From assembly GCA_900538555.1 (NCBI GenBank), contig UPYI01000009.1, positions 62,001 to 126,000 on the forward strand: DNA of 64,000 nt. Reading direction: 5' to 3'. A program made the position numbers and the translations under genes. The notes below the pieces were generated by a model, which ran no database searches, was not told the origin of the DNA, and worked only from the letters and a program-made list of their open reading frames with translations. Positions within the stretch are counted from its first letter, which is position 1. Every line of letters starts with the position of its first letter. The stretch is from an uncultured Porphyromonadaceae bacterium (GTDB taxonomy: Bacteria; Bacteroidota; Bacteroidia; Bacteroidales; Barnesiellaceae). Shown one piece after another: positions 35,966 to 44,539 of this stretch.

Positions 35966-35994
35966 TTTTTATTTCCTCCTTCCGGTCTGCACTG

Positions 35995-36025
35995 TTGGAA
36001 CTTAATAACTAAATGCTTACCTTTG
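35995..36025 (+). promoter_or_regulatory. Promoter of second ABC-F gene
   Basis: TTG (35995-35997), 20 bases, TACCTTTG (36018-36025). The -7 element overlaps the first in-frame ATG at 36013, so translation must start at the ATG at 36046. Confidence 0.75.
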
Positions 36026-36045
36026 CACCCCGAAAAAGACAGACT

Positions 36046-37659
36046 ATGATAACGGTAAACAATTTAGGTATTCAATTTGGTAAACGGGTTCTTTTCCAAG
36101 ACGTAAATCTGAAATTCACACCCGGAAACTGCTATGGCATAATCGGCGCGAACGGAGCCGGGAAATCGACATTGATGCGCATCCTGAGCGGACAGCTCGA
36201 CCCCACGCACGGCACAGTGACGCTCGGTAGCGGAGAACGGCTCTCCGTACTCAGCCAAGACCACTTCGCATTCGACGAATTTACAGTCATCAACACCGTG
36301 TTGATGGGACACACCGTACTGTGGGACATCATGCAGGAAAAAGATGCACTCTATATGAAAGAGGATTTTTCCGATGCCGACGGTATTCGCGCAGCCGAGC
36401 TCGAAGAAAAATTTGCCGAACTCGAAGGCTGGAATGCCGAAAGCGATGCAGCCAACCTGTTGAGCGGATTAGGCATCAAGGAAGAGAAGCACTACATGCT
36501 GATGAAAGATCTGAGCGGTAAAGAGAAAGTGCGCGTATTGTTGGCGAAAGCCCTCTTCGGCCATCCCGACAACCTCCTGCTCGACGAGCCTACCAACGAC
36601 CTCGACCTTGAAACCGTTATGTGGCTCGAAAATTATCTTGCCAACTTCGAGAACACGGTGTTAGTCGTATCGCACGACCGCCACTTCCTCGACTCGGTTT
36701 GTACCCACACGGTCGATATCGACTTCAACCGCGTACAATTGTTTGCCGGCAATTACAGTTTCTGGTACGAATCGAGCCAATTGGCACTCCGCCAGCAGCA
36801 GCAACAAAACAAGAAAGCGGAAGAAAAGAAAAAAGAGCTGCAAGAATTTATCCAACGGTTCAGTGCCAACGTAGCGAAATCGAAACAGACGACCAGCCGG
36901 AAAAAGATGTTGGAAAAACTGAACATCGAAGAGATACAACCCTCGTCGCGCCGCTATCCGGGTATTATCTTCACGCCGCAACGCGAGCCGGGAAACAAGA
37001 TTCTGGAAGTAAGAGGTCTGGAAAAATCCATCGACGGACAGGTGCTTTTCAGCGACGTGAACTTCACGGTCGAAAAAGACGACAAAGTCGTATTCATCTC
37101 GCGCGACCCGCGTGCCATGACCGCCCTGTTCGAGATCATCAACGGCGAAATGAAAGCGGACAAAGGATCTTACGACTGGGGGCAAACGATCACAACCGCC
37201 TACCTTCCGTTGGACAACACTTCGTTCTTCAACACCGACATGAATCTGGTAGACTGGCTCTCGCAATACTCCGACGATACGAGCGAAATCTATCTGAAAG
37301 GATTCCTCGGCAAAATGCTCTTCTCCGGCGAAGAACTGCTCAAAAGCGCGTCGGTACTGTCGGGTGGTGAAAAAATGCGCTGCATGATCGCCCGCATGAT
37401 GATGAAGAACGCCAACACAATGATTCTCGATTCCCCGACCAACCACCTCGACCTCGAATCGATTCAGGCATTCAACAACACGCTGCAAGGATTTAAAGGA
37501 AACATCCTGCTGTCGTCGCACGACCACGAATTTATCCAGACCGTCTGCAACCGGGTTATCGAACTGACGCCCAACGGCATCATCGACAAAATGATGGACT
37601 ATGACGACTACATCACCGACGAAAAAGTGCAGGCTGCCCGCGAACGGCTTTACAAGTAA
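36046..37659 (+). CDS. ABC-F family ATPase with degenerate second ATP site
   Basis: About 537 residues from MITVNNLG. The first domain is normal: GANGAGKST near 35, DLSGKEKVRVLLAK, LLLDEPTNDLD. After a Gln- and Lys-rich linker (RQQQQQNKKAEEKKKELQ), the second domain has no Walker A lysine (FISRDPRAMTALFEI in the P-loop position). Its Walker B reads MILDSPTNHLD, with Ser where the catalytic Glu should be; its signature LSGGEKMR is kept. So only one site probably hydrolyses ATP. I believe this asymmetry occurs in other Bacteroidota ABC-F proteins, but I cannot verify that here. It acts on ribosomes by family, with no membrane part. A Dabb gene follows 18 bases downstream. Confidence 0.93.
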   Translation: MITVNNLGIQFGKRVLFQDVNLKFTPGNCYGIIGANGAGKSTLMRILSGQLDPTHGTVTLGSGERLSVLSQDHFAFDEFTVINTVLMGHTVLWDIMQEKDALYMKEDFSDADGIRAAELEEKFAELEGWNAESDAANLLSGLGIKEEKHYMLMKDLSGKEKVRVLLAKALFGHPDNLLLDEPTNDLDLETVMWLENYLANFENTVLVVSHDRHFLDSVCTHTVDIDFNRVQLFAGNYSFWYESSQLALRQQQQQNKKAEEKKKELQEFIQRFSANVAKSKQTTSRKKMLEKLNIEEIQPSSRRYPGIIFTPQREPGNKILEVRGLEKSIDGQVLFSDVNFTVEKDDKVVFISRDPRAMTALFEIINGEMKADKGSYDWGQTITTAYLPLDNTSFFNTDMNLVDWLSQYSDDTSEIYLKGFLGKMLFSGEELLKSASVLSGGEKMRCMIARMMMKNANTMILDSPTNHLDLESIQAFNNTLQGFKGNILLSSHDHEFIQTVCNRVIELTPNGIIDKMMDYDDYITDEKVQAARERLYK

Positions 37660-37677
37660 TCTACAAATACCCGAAAT

Positions 37678-37974
37678 ATGATCAGACACATTGTGCTTTT
37701 CAAACTGAAAGAGATGGACAGCGACAAAAAACTGGACATCATGAACCGCTTCAAATCCGCCCTCGAAGCATTGGTAGGACGTATCGACGTGATCCGCTCC
37801 ATGCAGGTCGGATTAAACATCAACCCCAACGAAGCGTTCGACATCGCGCTTACCTGCGAATTCGACAACATGGACGATCTGGCAACCTACGCCACGCATC
37901 CCGAACATGTGGCAGCCGGCAAGATCATCGCCGAAGCCAAAGAATCCCGTTCATGCGTCGATTACGAATTTTAA
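37678..37974 (+). CDS. Dabb-family (stress-responsive A/B barrel) protein
   Basis: 98 residues, a single dimeric alpha-beta barrel domain: MIRHIVLFKLKE at the start, VGLNINPNEAFDIALTCEF in the middle, and YATHPEHVAA, which carries the conserved His-Pro. The family includes small enzymes and stress proteins of mostly unknown activity. It is 18 bases after the ABC-F gene and shares its transcript, ending at a bidirectional terminator. Confidence 0.88.
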   Translation: MIRHIVLFKLKEMDSDKKLDIMNRFKSALEALVGRIDVIRSMQVGLNINPNEAFDIALTCEFDNMDDLATYATHPEHVAAGKIIAEAKESRSCVDYEF

Positions 37975-37993
37975 GCCGCACCTACAAGGCATA

Positions 37994-38033
37994 GAAAAAG
38001 CCGCACCGATCGAATGTCGGATGCGGCTTTTTC
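37994..38033. terminator. Bidirectional terminator between Dabb and dapA
   Basis: A stem of 15 pairs with one bulged A (arms 37994-38009 and 38017-38033), flanked by AAAAA and TTTTT. It serves both converging genes. Confidence 0.85.
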
Positions 38034-38057
38034 TATATTATATTCACAAGAGGTGAT

Positions 38058-38951
38058 TCAAAGCATATAATGCAGATTGCGCAGGACATCTTTGATCTGC
38101 TCGTAGGTCGTGACACGGGTCGGCACCAACGGCAACCGCAGCCGGTTTTCGATATACCCCATCATATTCAGCAGGCACTTCACTCCTGCCGGATTTCCAT
38201 CTACAAACAACAGACTGAACAGTTCGGTAAAGCGGTGATGAATCTGCAACGCCTGCTTGAAATCGCCGTTCAATGCCAGACGCACCATTTTACTGAACTC
38301 TTTCGGGAATGCGTTGCCGATCACCGAAATCACGCCTACCGCCCCCAGTGTGAGCAACGGGAACGTGATACCGTCATCGCCCGAAATCACCATGAAATCG
38401 ACCGGCTTGTTTTTGATAATATCGTCCATTTGGGTGATGTTCCCCGAAGCCTCTTTGATAGCAATGATGTTATTGCACTCGCGAGCCAGACGCAAAGTCG
38501 TTTCCGCAGTCATGTTCACGCCGGTACGTCCCGGCACATTATATAATATCACCGGTTTGACAGTTGCCGCAGCGATTGCCTTATAATGTTGGTAAATCCC
38601 TTCCTGCGAAGGTTTGTTGTAGTACGGGACGACCGAAAGCACAGCATCAAAACCGTCCAGCGGATCACGTTTCAAACGATCCACGACAGCCCGTGTATTG
38701 TTTCCGCTCACCCCCAGCACCAACGGAATACGTCCCTTCGCACGTTCCAGAACAAAATCCTGAATTGCCATCTTCTCCGCCTCGGTTAAGGTCGGCGTTT
38801 CGGCAGTAGTTCCGAGCACCACCAGATAATCGGTGCCGTTTTGTATCTGATATTCTATCAAACGCGCCAACGCATCGAAGTCGATCGACTCATCCTCTTT
38901 AAACGGGGTAATCAACGCCACCCCCATCCCGCTCAGGTTTATATGTGCCAT
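38058..38951 (-). CDS. dapA: 4-hydroxy-tetrahydrodipicolinate synthase
   Basis: 297 residues from MAHINLSG. The earlier in-frame ATG at 38999 is ruled out, because a -7 promoter element lies at 38987-38994. It is a TIM-barrel aldolase-type enzyme of lysine and diaminopimelate synthesis that condenses pyruvate with aspartate semialdehyde. Lys166 in IAIKEASGN forms the Schiff base, Tyr137 in YNVPGRTG is the proton relay, and GTTAETPTL is the usual first loop. Length is normal. DUF6913-like and LigA genes lie upstream on the same strand, but the DapA promoter suggests separate transcription. Confidence 0.95.
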   Translation of the reverse strand: MAHINLSGMGVALITPFKEDESIDFDALARLIEYQIQNGTDYLVVLGTTAETPTLTEAEKMAIQDFVLERAKGRIPLVLGVSGNNTRAVVDRLKRDPLDGFDAVLSVVPYYNKPSQEGIYQHYKAIAAATVKPVILYNVPGRTGVNMTAETTLRLARECNNIIAIKEASGNITQMDDIIKNKPVDFMVISGDDGITFPLLTLGAVGVISVIGNAFPKEFSKMVRLALNGDFKQALQIHHRFTELFSLLFVDGNPAGVKCLLNMMGYIENRLRLPLVPTRVTTYEQIKDVLRNLHYML

Positions 38952-38986
38952 AAATTTATTCGCAATCCTATGATCAACAGACGTTG

Positions 38987-39016
38987 CAAAGTTAAACAAT
39001 TTCTATTGACGGTCAA
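38987..39016 (-). promoter_or_regulatory. Promoter of dapA
   Basis: On the minus strand, TTG (39016-39014), 19 bases, TAACTTTG (38994-38987). The -33 part lies inside the end of the upstream gene. It decides the dapA start. Confidence 0.75.
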
Positions 39017-39521
39017 TCTTACGCCAGTAAAATAGCAGATTCCGCAACAGGTCGAGGCTATCGAACGGAGGCTCGTGCCGGATCGTAAAATCATATACAT
39101 CCCGTCCCGATTTATGAAAACCCATTTTCAGACGGGCTTTCGAGCAGGCGGTCAGATAAGTCAGCGGTAGCACCTCCTCCAATGTCAGATCGAGCAGGAC
39201 ATCCGATTCGACCGCTTCGAACTGATGCCGGAACGCAGCTTTCGGTACACCCGACAGCCAGCCCAGTTCCTTTTTGCCGAATGTAAACACCCGTCCGGCA
39301 GGCAATCCGCCCGACAACGGTTCCGACAACGGATTGTAGACGAACAGCGAGATCGCCTTACCGTCGGTATGCAACTGACGGAGCAACGGCTCGGCATTTT
39401 CCAAACTCTTCGGATCGGCAAGAACCACTATCTTCTCCGCCTCTTCGTACCCGACATAGGCAAGTTCCGGACGGTGTCTGCGTGCCATATAAAATCGAAA
39501 ATCGGTAATCACATTAGCCAT
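39003..39521 (-). CDS. DUF6913-like conserved protein
   Basis: 172 residues, no signal peptide and no membrane segment. Motifs are FYMARRHRPELAYVGYEEAE at the start, VFTFGKKELGWLSGVPK near 85-100, LLDLTLEEVLPLTYLTA near 113-130, and KMGFHKSGRDVYDFTIR near 137-153. I take this to be the family listed as DUF6913, whose function is unknown; this is from memory of the motifs and not verified. It lies 12 bases downstream of ligA and is surely co-transcribed with it. A link to DNA metabolism is only suggested by position. Confidence 0.82.
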   Translation of the reverse strand: MANVITDFRFYMARRHRPELAYVGYEEAEKIVVLADPKSLENAEPLLRQLHTDGKAISLFVYNPLSEPLSGGLPAGRVFTFGKKELGWLSGVPKAAFRHQFEAVESDVLLDLTLEEVLPLTYLTACSKARLKMGFHKSGRDVYDFTIRHEPPFDSLDLLRNLLFYWRKIDRQ

Positions 39522-39533
39522 AACCTATATCTG

Positions 39534-41549
39534 TTACTCCTCTATCATTTTCAAAAACTCATCTTCCGAAATAATCCGGACATCCAGCTTCTGCGCTTTT
39601 TCCAATTTCGCAGGTCCCATGTTCTCCCCGGCAAGCACATAATCGGTCTTGCCCGAGATAGATCCGGTATTCTTACCGCCATGCAGTTCGATCAACGCCT
39701 TATACTCATCGCGCGAATGATGTGCGAACGTGCCGCTGATCACAATCGTCGCCCCGTTCAGACGGTCGGAACGCTGCGACAACTGCTCCTCCGAAATGCG
39801 CATCTGCACCCCGGCATTCTGCAAGCGTTCCACCAATGCCCGGTTTCCGGCATCGGCAAAATAGTCGCGGATGCTCCGGGCGATACGCACGCCGATCTCA
39901 TCGATCGCCGTAAGTTCCTCTTCCGAAGCGGTCATCAGCCGTTCTATCGACTGCATCGACGATGCCACTTTTTTCGCCACCGTTTCGCCGACATAGCGGA
40001 TACCCAACGCAAACAGCACCCGCTCGAACGGAACTTCTCGCGAGGCTTCGATCGCCCCGATAATATTCCGGGCTGATTTTTCCCCCAGCCGATCGAGCGA
40101 AGCAATCGCTTCGGCAGTCAGTCCATACAGGTCTGCCACATCACGCACCATCCCCAAGTTATAGAACTGTTGTATGGTTTCCGGTCCTAACCCGTCGATG
40201 TTCATGGCACGACGACTGATAAAATGTTCGATACGGCCTTTTATCTGGGGAGCGCACCCCTTTTCGTTCGGACAATACCATGCAGCCTCGCCCTCTTCGC
40301 GTTGCAACGGAGTGCCGCATTCGGGACACTTGCGGATAAACCGCACCTTCTCGCCCAGCAACAACGCACCGGCACGCGCATCCATATCCACCCCGGTAAT
40401 CTTGGGGATAATCTCTCCACCCTTCTCCACATACACCATATCGCCGATATGCAGATCGAGCGACTGTATAATATCGTCGTTATGCAACGAAGCCCTTTTC
40501 ACTACCGTACCCGACAGTTGCACCGGATCGAGATTCGCCACCGGAGTGACTGTCCCGGTGCGCCCTACCTGATACGACACCGAATTCAACCGCGTACATG
40601 CCTGTTCCGCCTGAAATTTGTAAGCGATAGCCCAGCGCGGCGACTTGGCGGTAAAGCCCAACTGACGTTGCTGACGCAGCGAAGCCACCTTAAACACGAT
40701 GCCGTCGGTAGCCACCGGGAGGTCCTTACGGGCGACATCCCAATAAGCGATAAACTCTTCGACCTCCGCCAGCGAATGCAAGCGCCTCATCGCATCCGAT
40801 ATTTTAAAGCCCCAAGCACGGGCATGCTGCAAATTTTCCAAATGATCATCGGACGGCAACTTCTCGCCCAACAGGTAATAAAGATAGGCGTCCAGACCGC
40901 GTGCAGCCACCACCGACGAGTTTTGCGACTTCAACGTTCCGGCAGCCGCATTCCGGGGATTCGCGAACAAAGGTTCTTCCTGTCGTTCACGTTCCTCGTT
41001 CAACGCATCGAACACTTTCCACGGCATCAGTATCTCACCGCGTATTTCAAACTCCGGCGGATAATCCGTACCGCGCAACTGTAACGGGATGCTCCGGATC
41101 GTCCGGACATTTTCCGTCACATCATCACCACGCACGCCGTCGCCACGAGTTACCGCACGCACCAACCGTCCCTGTTCATAAACCAGAGAAATGGATGTGC
41201 CGTCGAATTTCAGTTCCCCGATTACATCGAACGGTTCGCCCTGCAAACCGTTTTTCACCCGTTCGTAAAAATCAGCCACCTCGCCGATCGAATAGGTATT
41301 ACCCAGCGAAAGCATCGGATAGCGATGTTCCACCTGTTCGAACGCCCGGTTGAGATCGCTGCCCACCCGGCAAGTCGGCGAATTCGGGTCGGCAAATTCG
41401 GGATGTTCCTCCTCCAACCGCTGCAACTGCGCCATCATCTCGTCGAATTCCCGGTCTCCGATGACCGGAGCATTCAACACGTAATAGTTATAATTATGTT
41501 CCTCCAACGAACGTCTCAAACGCTCGATGGTCTCTTTTATATTTTCCAT
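39534..41549 (-). CDS. ligA: NAD+-dependent DNA ligase LigA
   Basis: 671 residues, the normal size. Domains in order: Ia and adenylation domain with the active-site lysine in IGELKFDGTS (Lys114); OB fold; a four-Cys zinc finger (CPECGTPL and CPNEKGCAPQ); helix-hairpin-helix domain (IDEIGVRIARSI and similar); and a C-terminal BRCT domain (GATIVISGTFAHHSRDEY). It seals nicks in replication and repair using NAD+. All catalytic parts are in place. The DUF6913-like gene follows by 12 bases. Confidence 0.97.
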   Translation of the reverse strand: MENIKETIERLRRSLEEHNYNYYVLNAPVIGDREFDEMMAQLQRLEEEHPEFADPNSPTCRVGSDLNRAFEQVEHRYPMLSLGNTYSIGEVADFYERVKNGLQGEPFDVIGELKFDGTSISLVYEQGRLVRAVTRGDGVRGDDVTENVRTIRSIPLQLRGTDYPPEFEIRGEILMPWKVFDALNEERERQEEPLFANPRNAAAGTLKSQNSSVVAARGLDAYLYYLLGEKLPSDDHLENLQHARAWGFKISDAMRRLHSLAEVEEFIAYWDVARKDLPVATDGIVFKVASLRQQRQLGFTAKSPRWAIAYKFQAEQACTRLNSVSYQVGRTGTVTPVANLDPVQLSGTVVKRASLHNDDIIQSLDLHIGDMVYVEKGGEIIPKITGVDMDARAGALLLGEKVRFIRKCPECGTPLQREEGEAAWYCPNEKGCAPQIKGRIEHFISRRAMNIDGLGPETIQQFYNLGMVRDVADLYGLTAEAIASLDRLGEKSARNIIGAIEASREVPFERVLFALGIRYVGETVAKKVASSMQSIERLMTASEEELTAIDEIGVRIARSIRDYFADAGNRALVERLQNAGVQMRISEEQLSQRSDRLNGATIVISGTFAHHSRDEYKALIELHGGKNTGSISGKTDYVLAGENMGPAKLEKAQKLDVRIISEDEFLKMIEE

Positions 41550-41639
41550 ACAATCTAATCTCCTGCAAACTTACGAAAAACGATGCAATAAACGAACAGA
41601 TAAAAAAGAATAACCTCCGACCGCAAGCGCGGCACGATG

Positions 41640-42521
41640 TCATCCCGCTTCGTCGCGTTGCTTCGTCCGATGAAAATAATTTTTCTGATATGCCGTCGGG
41701 CTGCACCCCTTGATCGCCTTAAACTGATGGAAGAAATTCGATATGTTATTGTAGCCGCAGGCATACGCGATCTCTGTCACATTCATCTCATCCTCCATCA
41801 ACAGCTTACAGGCATTCCCGATGCGGACTTCGATCATGAACTCCATGAACGTCTTTCCGGTGCGTTGCTTGAAATAGCGGCAAAAAGATACTTTCGACAA
41901 CCCGATCAGGTCGGAGAGCTCCTGCACCTGCACATCGCGACGATAATTCTCCATCACAAAACGGTAGATCTTGCTCAGACGCGACATATCATTCGCACCG
42001 CATTGCGACGAAAACGCCTCGCTGCATATCGGACGATACTCCTTCCGCCGCGCGATATACAACAGTATATTCAGCAGACGGATCATCCGGTCGGAATAGT
42101 CCGACTTATACAATTGGAACATCTCTTTCTCCATACGCGCCAACGTTTTGCCCGAAAGCGTGATGCCGCGGGCAGAAGCCTCGACCAACTCCCGGATAGG
42201 CGACATCTCGGGCAAATCGTAAAAAGAGCCGAATATCTCCGTCGTAAAATGACAGACCACCGCCTCCACCTCCCGGTCGGGAGAATTGTTGCCATACACC
42301 ATCGTATGAGGCACGTGGCTGCCGATAATCACCATCTGGCTCGCCTCGGTGATCGGCAGCTCCTCGTCGCCGATCACCATCGTACCCTGTCCGCCCCGTG
42401 TAAAGAAAATCTCGATCTCGGCATGCTGATGCCACATACTATACACAGGAGCCCCGACATCCATACGCACATGGAACGAATAGTCGGGCGTAACCGAAAA
42501 ACTGCGATAAGCGGGTTTCAT
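41640..42521 (-). CDS. AraC-family regulator, divergent from ketodeoxygluconate operon
   Basis: About 293 residues from MKPAYRSFSV; the longest frame adds 28 residues from the AT-rich promoter region. The N-terminal cupin domain is clear: HQHAEIEIFFTRGGQGTMV, then IIGSHVPHTM. The C-terminal AraC domain has QELSDLIGLSKVSFCRYFKQ, NVTEIAYACGYNNISNFFHQF and CSPTAYQK. It is transcribed away from the PfkB/KDPG operon, so it probably regulates sugar-acid use. The gap to the kinase start is about 175 bases and holds a dyad (42633-42649). Confidence 0.9.
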   Translation of the reverse strand: MKPAYRSFSVTPDYSFHVRMDVGAPVYSMWHQHAEIEIFFTRGGQGTMVIGDEELPITEASQMVIIGSHVPHTMVYGNNSPDREVEAVVCHFTTEIFGSFYDLPEMSPIRELVEASARGITLSGKTLARMEKEMFQLYKSDYSDRMIRLLNILLYIARRKEYRPICSEAFSSQCGANDMSRLSKIYRFVMENYRRDVQVQELSDLIGLSKVSFCRYFKQRTGKTFMEFMIEVRIGNACKLLMEDEMNVTEIAYACGYNNISNFFHQFKAIKGCSPTAYQKNYFHRTKQRDEAG

Positions 42522-42632
42522 AAAAATTCCGATAAAAAAGATGGTATTTGCAAAGTTTATAACTATATTTGTGATATGCAAGAATTTGATGTTAATATAA
42601 TACATAAATCAGCTAAGATAAATAATCGCAAA

Positions 42633-42655
42633 TACGGGTTTTCCCCGTACATTTG
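42633..42655 (+). promoter_or_regulatory. Operator-like dyad overlapping kdg operon promoter
   Basis: TACGGG, 5 bases, CCCGTA (arms 42633-42638 and 42644-42649). The second arm overlaps the -7 element TACATTTG (42648-42655) by two bases. The kinase start is 42 bases downstream. A regulator bound here would block or position RNA polymerase. Confidence 0.5.
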
Positions 42656-42696
42656 CAACATCATGTTTAACTCATACACAGCTAAAAGACAATAAT

Positions 42697-43722
42697 ATGA
42701 AAAACAAAATCGTAACATTAGGTGAAATCATGTTGAGATTATCCACTCCGGGTAATACTCGTTTCGTTCAATCAGATTGTTTCGACGTGGTATACGGCGG
42801 CGGCGAAGCCAATGTAGCAGTAAGTTGCGCCAACTACGGACACGACGCATACTTCGTAACCAAACTGCCGAAACACGAAATCGGACAATCTGCTGTAAAC
42901 GCGCTGCGCAAATACGGTGTTAAAACCGATTTTATCGCCCGTGGCGGCGACCGCGTAGGTATCTACTACCTCGAAACCGGAGCTTCCATGCGTCCGAGCA
43001 AAGTGATCTACGACCGCGCACACTCCGCTATCGCAGAAGCCGATGTGAACGATTTTGATTTCGACGCTATCATGGAAGGCGCCGCTTGGTTCCACTGGTC
43101 GGGTATCACACCTGCCATTTCGGACAAAGCTGCCGAACTGACCCGCTTGGCTTGCGAAGCTGCCAAACGCCACGGCGTAACGGTTTCGGTAGACCTGAAC
43201 TTCCGCAAAAAACTGTGGACAAAAGAAAAAGCGCAGTCGATCATGAAACCGTTGATGAAATACGTAGACGTTTGTATCGGTAACGAAGAAGATGCAGAAC
43301 TCTGCCTCGGATTCAAACCCGATGCCGATGTAAACGCCGGACACACCGACGCCGAAGGTTATAAAGGCATTTTCCAACAAATGATGAAAGAATTCGGATT
43401 CAAATACGTGATTTCTACCTTGCGCGAATCGTTCTCCGCTACGCACAACGGATGGAAAGCCATGATCTACAACGGCGAAGAATTCTACACATCGAAACGT
43501 TACGACATCAACCCGATCATCGACCGTGTAGGCGGAGGCGACTCTTTCTCCGGAGGTATCATCCACGGCTTGCTGACCAAACCCAACCAAGGCGAAGCCC
43601 TTGAATTTGCGGTTGCCGCTTCGGCTTTGAAACACACGATCAACGGCGACTTCAACCTCGTATCGGTAGAAGAAGTGGAAGCATTGGCTGGCGGCGACGC
43701 TTCCGGACGTGTTCAACGATAA
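42697..43722 (+). CDS. kdgK: PfkB-family 2-keto-3-deoxygluconate kinase
   Basis: 341 residues of the PfkB sugar-kinase family. The N-terminal GEIMLRLSTPG and YGGGEANVAVSCA are the first PfkB signature; the catalytic base region DRVGGGDSFSGGIIHG near 280 is the second. By context (KDPG aldolase, KduI, KduD in the same operon) it phosphorylates 2-keto-3-deoxygluconate to KDPG. It is first in the operon, next to the operator-like dyad. Other PfkB substrates are possible, but the neighbours make this one likely. Confidence 0.9.
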   Translation: MKNKIVTLGEIMLRLSTPGNTRFVQSDCFDVVYGGGEANVAVSCANYGHDAYFVTKLPKHEIGQSAVNALRKYGVKTDFIARGGDRVGIYYLETGASMRPSKVIYDRAHSAIAEADVNDFDFDAIMEGAAWFHWSGITPAISDKAAELTRLACEAAKRHGVTVSVDLNFRKKLWTKEKAQSIMKPLMKYVDVCIGNEEDAELCLGFKPDADVNAGHTDAEGYKGIFQQMMKEFGFKYVISTLRESFSATHNGWKAMIYNGEEFYTSKRYDINPIIDRVGGGDSFSGGIIHGLLTKPNQGEALEFAVAASALKHTINGDFNLVSVEEVEALAGGDASGRVQR

Positions 43723-43761
43723 TCGTATCGACAGTTCAACCCTTAAAGGAGACTAAACAAT

Positions 43762-44430
43762 ATGGCAAGATTCAATAAGCTGCAAACCATAGCTGCCATG
43801 AGCAGCACCGGTATGGTGCCGGTATTCTACCACAAAGACGTAGAGGTAGCGAAAAAAGTAGTGAAAGCCTGTTACGAAGGCGGGGTACGTGCATTCGAAT
43901 TCACGAACCGCGGTGACTTCGCTCAGGACGTATTCGCCGAATTGGTAAAATTCGCCGAAAAAGAATGCCCCGAAATGATATTGGGTATCGGCTCGATCGT
44001 CGATCCTGCAACGGCTGCACTCTATCTGCAATTGGGAGCAAACTTCGTCGTAGGACCGTTGTTCAACGCCGAAATCGCACCGATCTGTAACCGCCGTCTG
44101 ATTCCCTACATCCCCGGTTGCGGATCCGTTACCGAGATCGGAAAAGCTCAGGAATGCGGTTGCGACGTTTGCAAAGTGTTCCCCGCCGGAAACGTAGGTG
44201 GTCCGTCGTTCGTGAAAAACGTAAAAGCCCCGATGCCGTGGTCTATGCTGATGGTTACCGGAGCGGTCGAACCTACCGAAGAAAACCTTACCGGTTGGAT
44301 CAAAGCAGGGGTAACCTGCGTAGGTATGGGATCGAACCTCTTCCCCAAAGACGTAATCGCCGCCGGAGAATGGAGCAAGATCACAGATCTCTGCAAAAAT
44401 GCATTGGCTATCATCAAGAAATTGAGATAA
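43762..44430 (+). CDS. eda: KDPG/KHG aldolase
   Basis: 222 residues. The Schiff-base lysine is Lys138 in CKVFPAGNVGG; the general base Glu46 is in FEFTNRGD, and the LGIGSIVDPATAALY helix is typical. It cleaves 2-keto-3-deoxy-6-phosphogluconate to pyruvate and glyceraldehyde 3-phosphate. It follows the kinase by 39 bases, with AAAGGAG upstream of the ATG, a rare clear ribosome site for this phylum. A hairpin (44487-44515) separates it from kduI. Confidence 0.94.
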   Translation: MARFNKLQTIAAMSSTGMVPVFYHKDVEVAKKVVKACYEGGVRAFEFTNRGDFAQDVFAELVKFAEKECPEMILGIGSIVDPATAALYLQLGANFVVGPLFNAEIAPICNRRLIPYIPGCGSVTEIGKAQECGCDVCKVFPAGNVGGPSFVKNVKAPMPWSMLMVTGAVEPTEENLTGWIKAGVTCVGMGSNLFPKDVIAAGEWSKITDLCKNALAIIKKLR

Positions 44431-44486
44431 ACAGTACACCGGAAAATAACTTCCGGATGTTTTGGAGTTAATAAGTATGTGGTTTT

Positions 44487-44515
44487 AAGCATAGGCGTTC
44501 GGTACGCCTATGCTT
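44487..44515 (+). terminator. Hairpin between eda and kduI
   Basis: A perfect 12-base stem with a 5-base loop (arms 44487-44498 and 44504-44515). There is no T run after it on the plus strand, so it may be an RNA processing or stability hairpin that sets different levels for the two gene pairs. Confidence 0.55.
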
Positions 44516-44539
44516 ATTCCGTATTAAAAACATTACGAT

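Noticed and set aside
36013..36045. Earlier start of the ABC-F gene
   Set aside because: The ATG at 36013 is upstream of and overlaps a perfect -7 element (36018-36025), so it would lie before the transcription start.
38952..38999. Earlier start of dapA
   Set aside because: The dapA promoter -7 element at 38987-38994 lies inside this extension, and the normal DapA N-terminus starts at MAHINLSG.
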